Positions 5,991 to 6,499 of a stretch of DNA of 6,499 nt are shown here, piece by piece. Made by a program: the position numbers and the translations under genes. The stretch comes from Limisphaerales bacterium (GTDB lineage: Bacteria; Verrucomicrobiota; Verrucomicrobiia; Limisphaerales; UBA11358): the NCBI GenBank assembly GCA_003133815.1, contig PKZR01000022.1, positions 1-6,499 on the forward strand, written 5' to 3'. The notes below the pieces were generated by a model, which worked only from the letters and a program-made list of their open reading frames with translations, was not told the origin of the DNA and searched no databases. How positions within the stretch are numbered: the stretch's first letter is position 1; every line of letters begins with the position of its first letter.

Positions 5991-6499
5991 TTAGGCTGCG
6001 AACAAAGTTTCCTTCGTCTGGCGGAGCAGCTTGGCCGGGTCGCCGCCTTGCTTCAACGCGCTCAATCCTTTGGCGGCGCGCACTTCGCCTGCGCTCCACA
6101 GTTGATCCGTTTCCAGCGCGTCCGTGCCTGCTTTCTCAAACTGCCGGGCAATCGCTCGGATCACGCGCACGGAGGGCTGTGGAAGTTTGATGAGCCAGTC
6201 CGGGGCGGTGGAGTCCAGCCGGGAGGCGCGTTCGGCGCGTGTCTTCGGTTTTATGCCGTAGGCCACGGCGGCTATCACGTCAAACAAATCGTAGTCGTCC
6301 ATCTGTGCGGCGGTGCGGAGGTTTTCCGGGAGCAAACCTTGCTCGGCGAGTTGTTCCAGAAGTTCGTGCCGCTGTTCCGGGTCGAGCCAGCGTTCGCGGA
6401 ATCCGGCCAGCGTGGGCACGGTGGCGAGAAGTTCCTCCACGAGGCGCGCGCGGTATTCCGCCGGCGTGGCGCGCACGGTCTGGCCGTCGCGGTTCATCA
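5991..6499 (-). CDS. hsdR: Type I restriction enzyme R subunit, C-terminal end (EcoEI-like), partial
   Basis: This is the last ~169 codons of a gene that enters from the right edge. The ATG at 6497 is probably internal, because the frame stays open to the edge. HsdR is the ATP-dependent translocase and endonuclease subunit of type I restriction complexes; its nuclease and helicase domains would lie outside the window. The visible part resembles the C-terminal domain of EcoEI-type R proteins, which docks on the methylase: a short NRDGQTVRAT strand, then charged helices with AEYRARLVEEL, FRERWLDPEQRHELLEQL and DLFDVIAAVAYG. It ends RQTKETLFAA-TAA, and this tail is duplicated upstream of hsdS. 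It is GC-rich (hand count 42 of 60 from 6361). The next gene starts 26 bases downstream. The family call is recognition from sequence, not a search result. Being first in the run, it would be made ahead of hsdM. Confidence 0.85.
   Translation of the reverse strand, partial: MNRDGQTVRATPAEYRARLVEELLATVPTLAGFRERWLDPEQRHELLEQLAEQGLLPENLRTAAQMDDYDLFDVIAAVAYGIKPKTRAERASRLDSTAPDWLIKLPQPSVRVIRAIARQFEKAGTDALETDQLWSAGEVRAAKGLSALKQGGDPAKLLRQTKETLFAA
5998..6023 (-). repeat. 26-bp direct repeat, copy A (inside the 3' end of hsdR)
   Basis: Perfect 26-base match to 4636..4661 in the same orientation. Here it encodes RQTKETLF plus the first base(s) of the next Ala codon of HsdR. The match breaks at once on both sides: past the repeat this copy continues with GCA GCC TAA. 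The distance between copies is 1,362 bp. It resembles the left boundary of an element inserted at a gene's 3' end. Confidence 0.93.

Larger units (their letters stand above)
4662..6023 (-). mobile_element. Putative 1.36-kb cassette inserted at the 3' end of hsdR
   Basis: The unit runs from the start of repeat copy A to the base before copy B. It holds a replacement hsdR tail (RQTKETLFAA-TAA), a 26-base AT-rich spacer and the DUF262-HNH gene. Three sequence observations support insertion. The perfect direct repeat lies at both boundaries. The two hsdR tails use different synonymous codons and different stops. The cassette gene also has markedly lower GC than hsdR or hsdM. The arrangement matches Campbell-type integration of a circle carrying an hsdR tail, or homologous exchange with a related locus. 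No integrase, transposase or terminal inverted repeat is visible, so any mobility would rely on host recombination or trans-acting enzymes. The insertion is inferred; the repeat itself is certain. Confidence 0.5.

Overview
All genes in this window lie on the minus strand and form one tightly packed run, probably a single operon. It is a type I restriction-modification (R-M) locus with extra genes inserted. Read in the direction of transcription, from the window's right edge to its left, the order is: C-terminal end of hsdR (EcoEI-like, cut by the window edge); a stand-alone DUF262 + HNH nuclease-like protein; hsdS; a small HipA-like kinase; a DUF3037 protein; hsdM. The left 42 bases hold no supportable gene.

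The host is a bacterium of moderate GC. GC is patchy: by hand count, the 60 bases from 6361 in hsdR hold 42 G+C, the 60 from 1081 in hsdM hold 38, and the 60 from 5161 in the DUF262 gene hold 21. The overall style resembles environmental groups such as Verrucomicrobiota, but this is an impression only.

The main find is at the two ends of the DUF262-HNH gene. A perfect 26-bp direct repeat lies at 5998..6023 (last codons of hsdR) and 4636..4661 (between the DUF262 gene and hsdS). Both copies read RQTKETLFAA followed by a stop. Just past the repeat the codons differ silently: GCA GCC TAA in intact hsdR, GCT GCG TGA in the second copy. The second copy's TGA sits one base before the hsdS ATG, as expected of an ancestral hsdR-hsdS junction. 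The simplest reading is that a 1,362-bp cassette entered the 3' end of hsdR, supplied a replacement tail that kept hsdR intact, and displaced the original tail to the far side. Genomic islands at gene 3' ends integrate in this way, but no integrase is present here.

A second interruption separates hsdS from hsdM: the HipA-like/DUF3037 pair, joined to its neighbours by a one-base gap and an ATGA overlap. HsdR, HsdS and HsdM would form the ATP-dependent restriction complex and the methylase. The DUF262-HNH protein is a plausible additional nuclease, and the kinase pair a plausible toxin/antitoxin-like or regulatory module. The last two roles are inferred from family and context.
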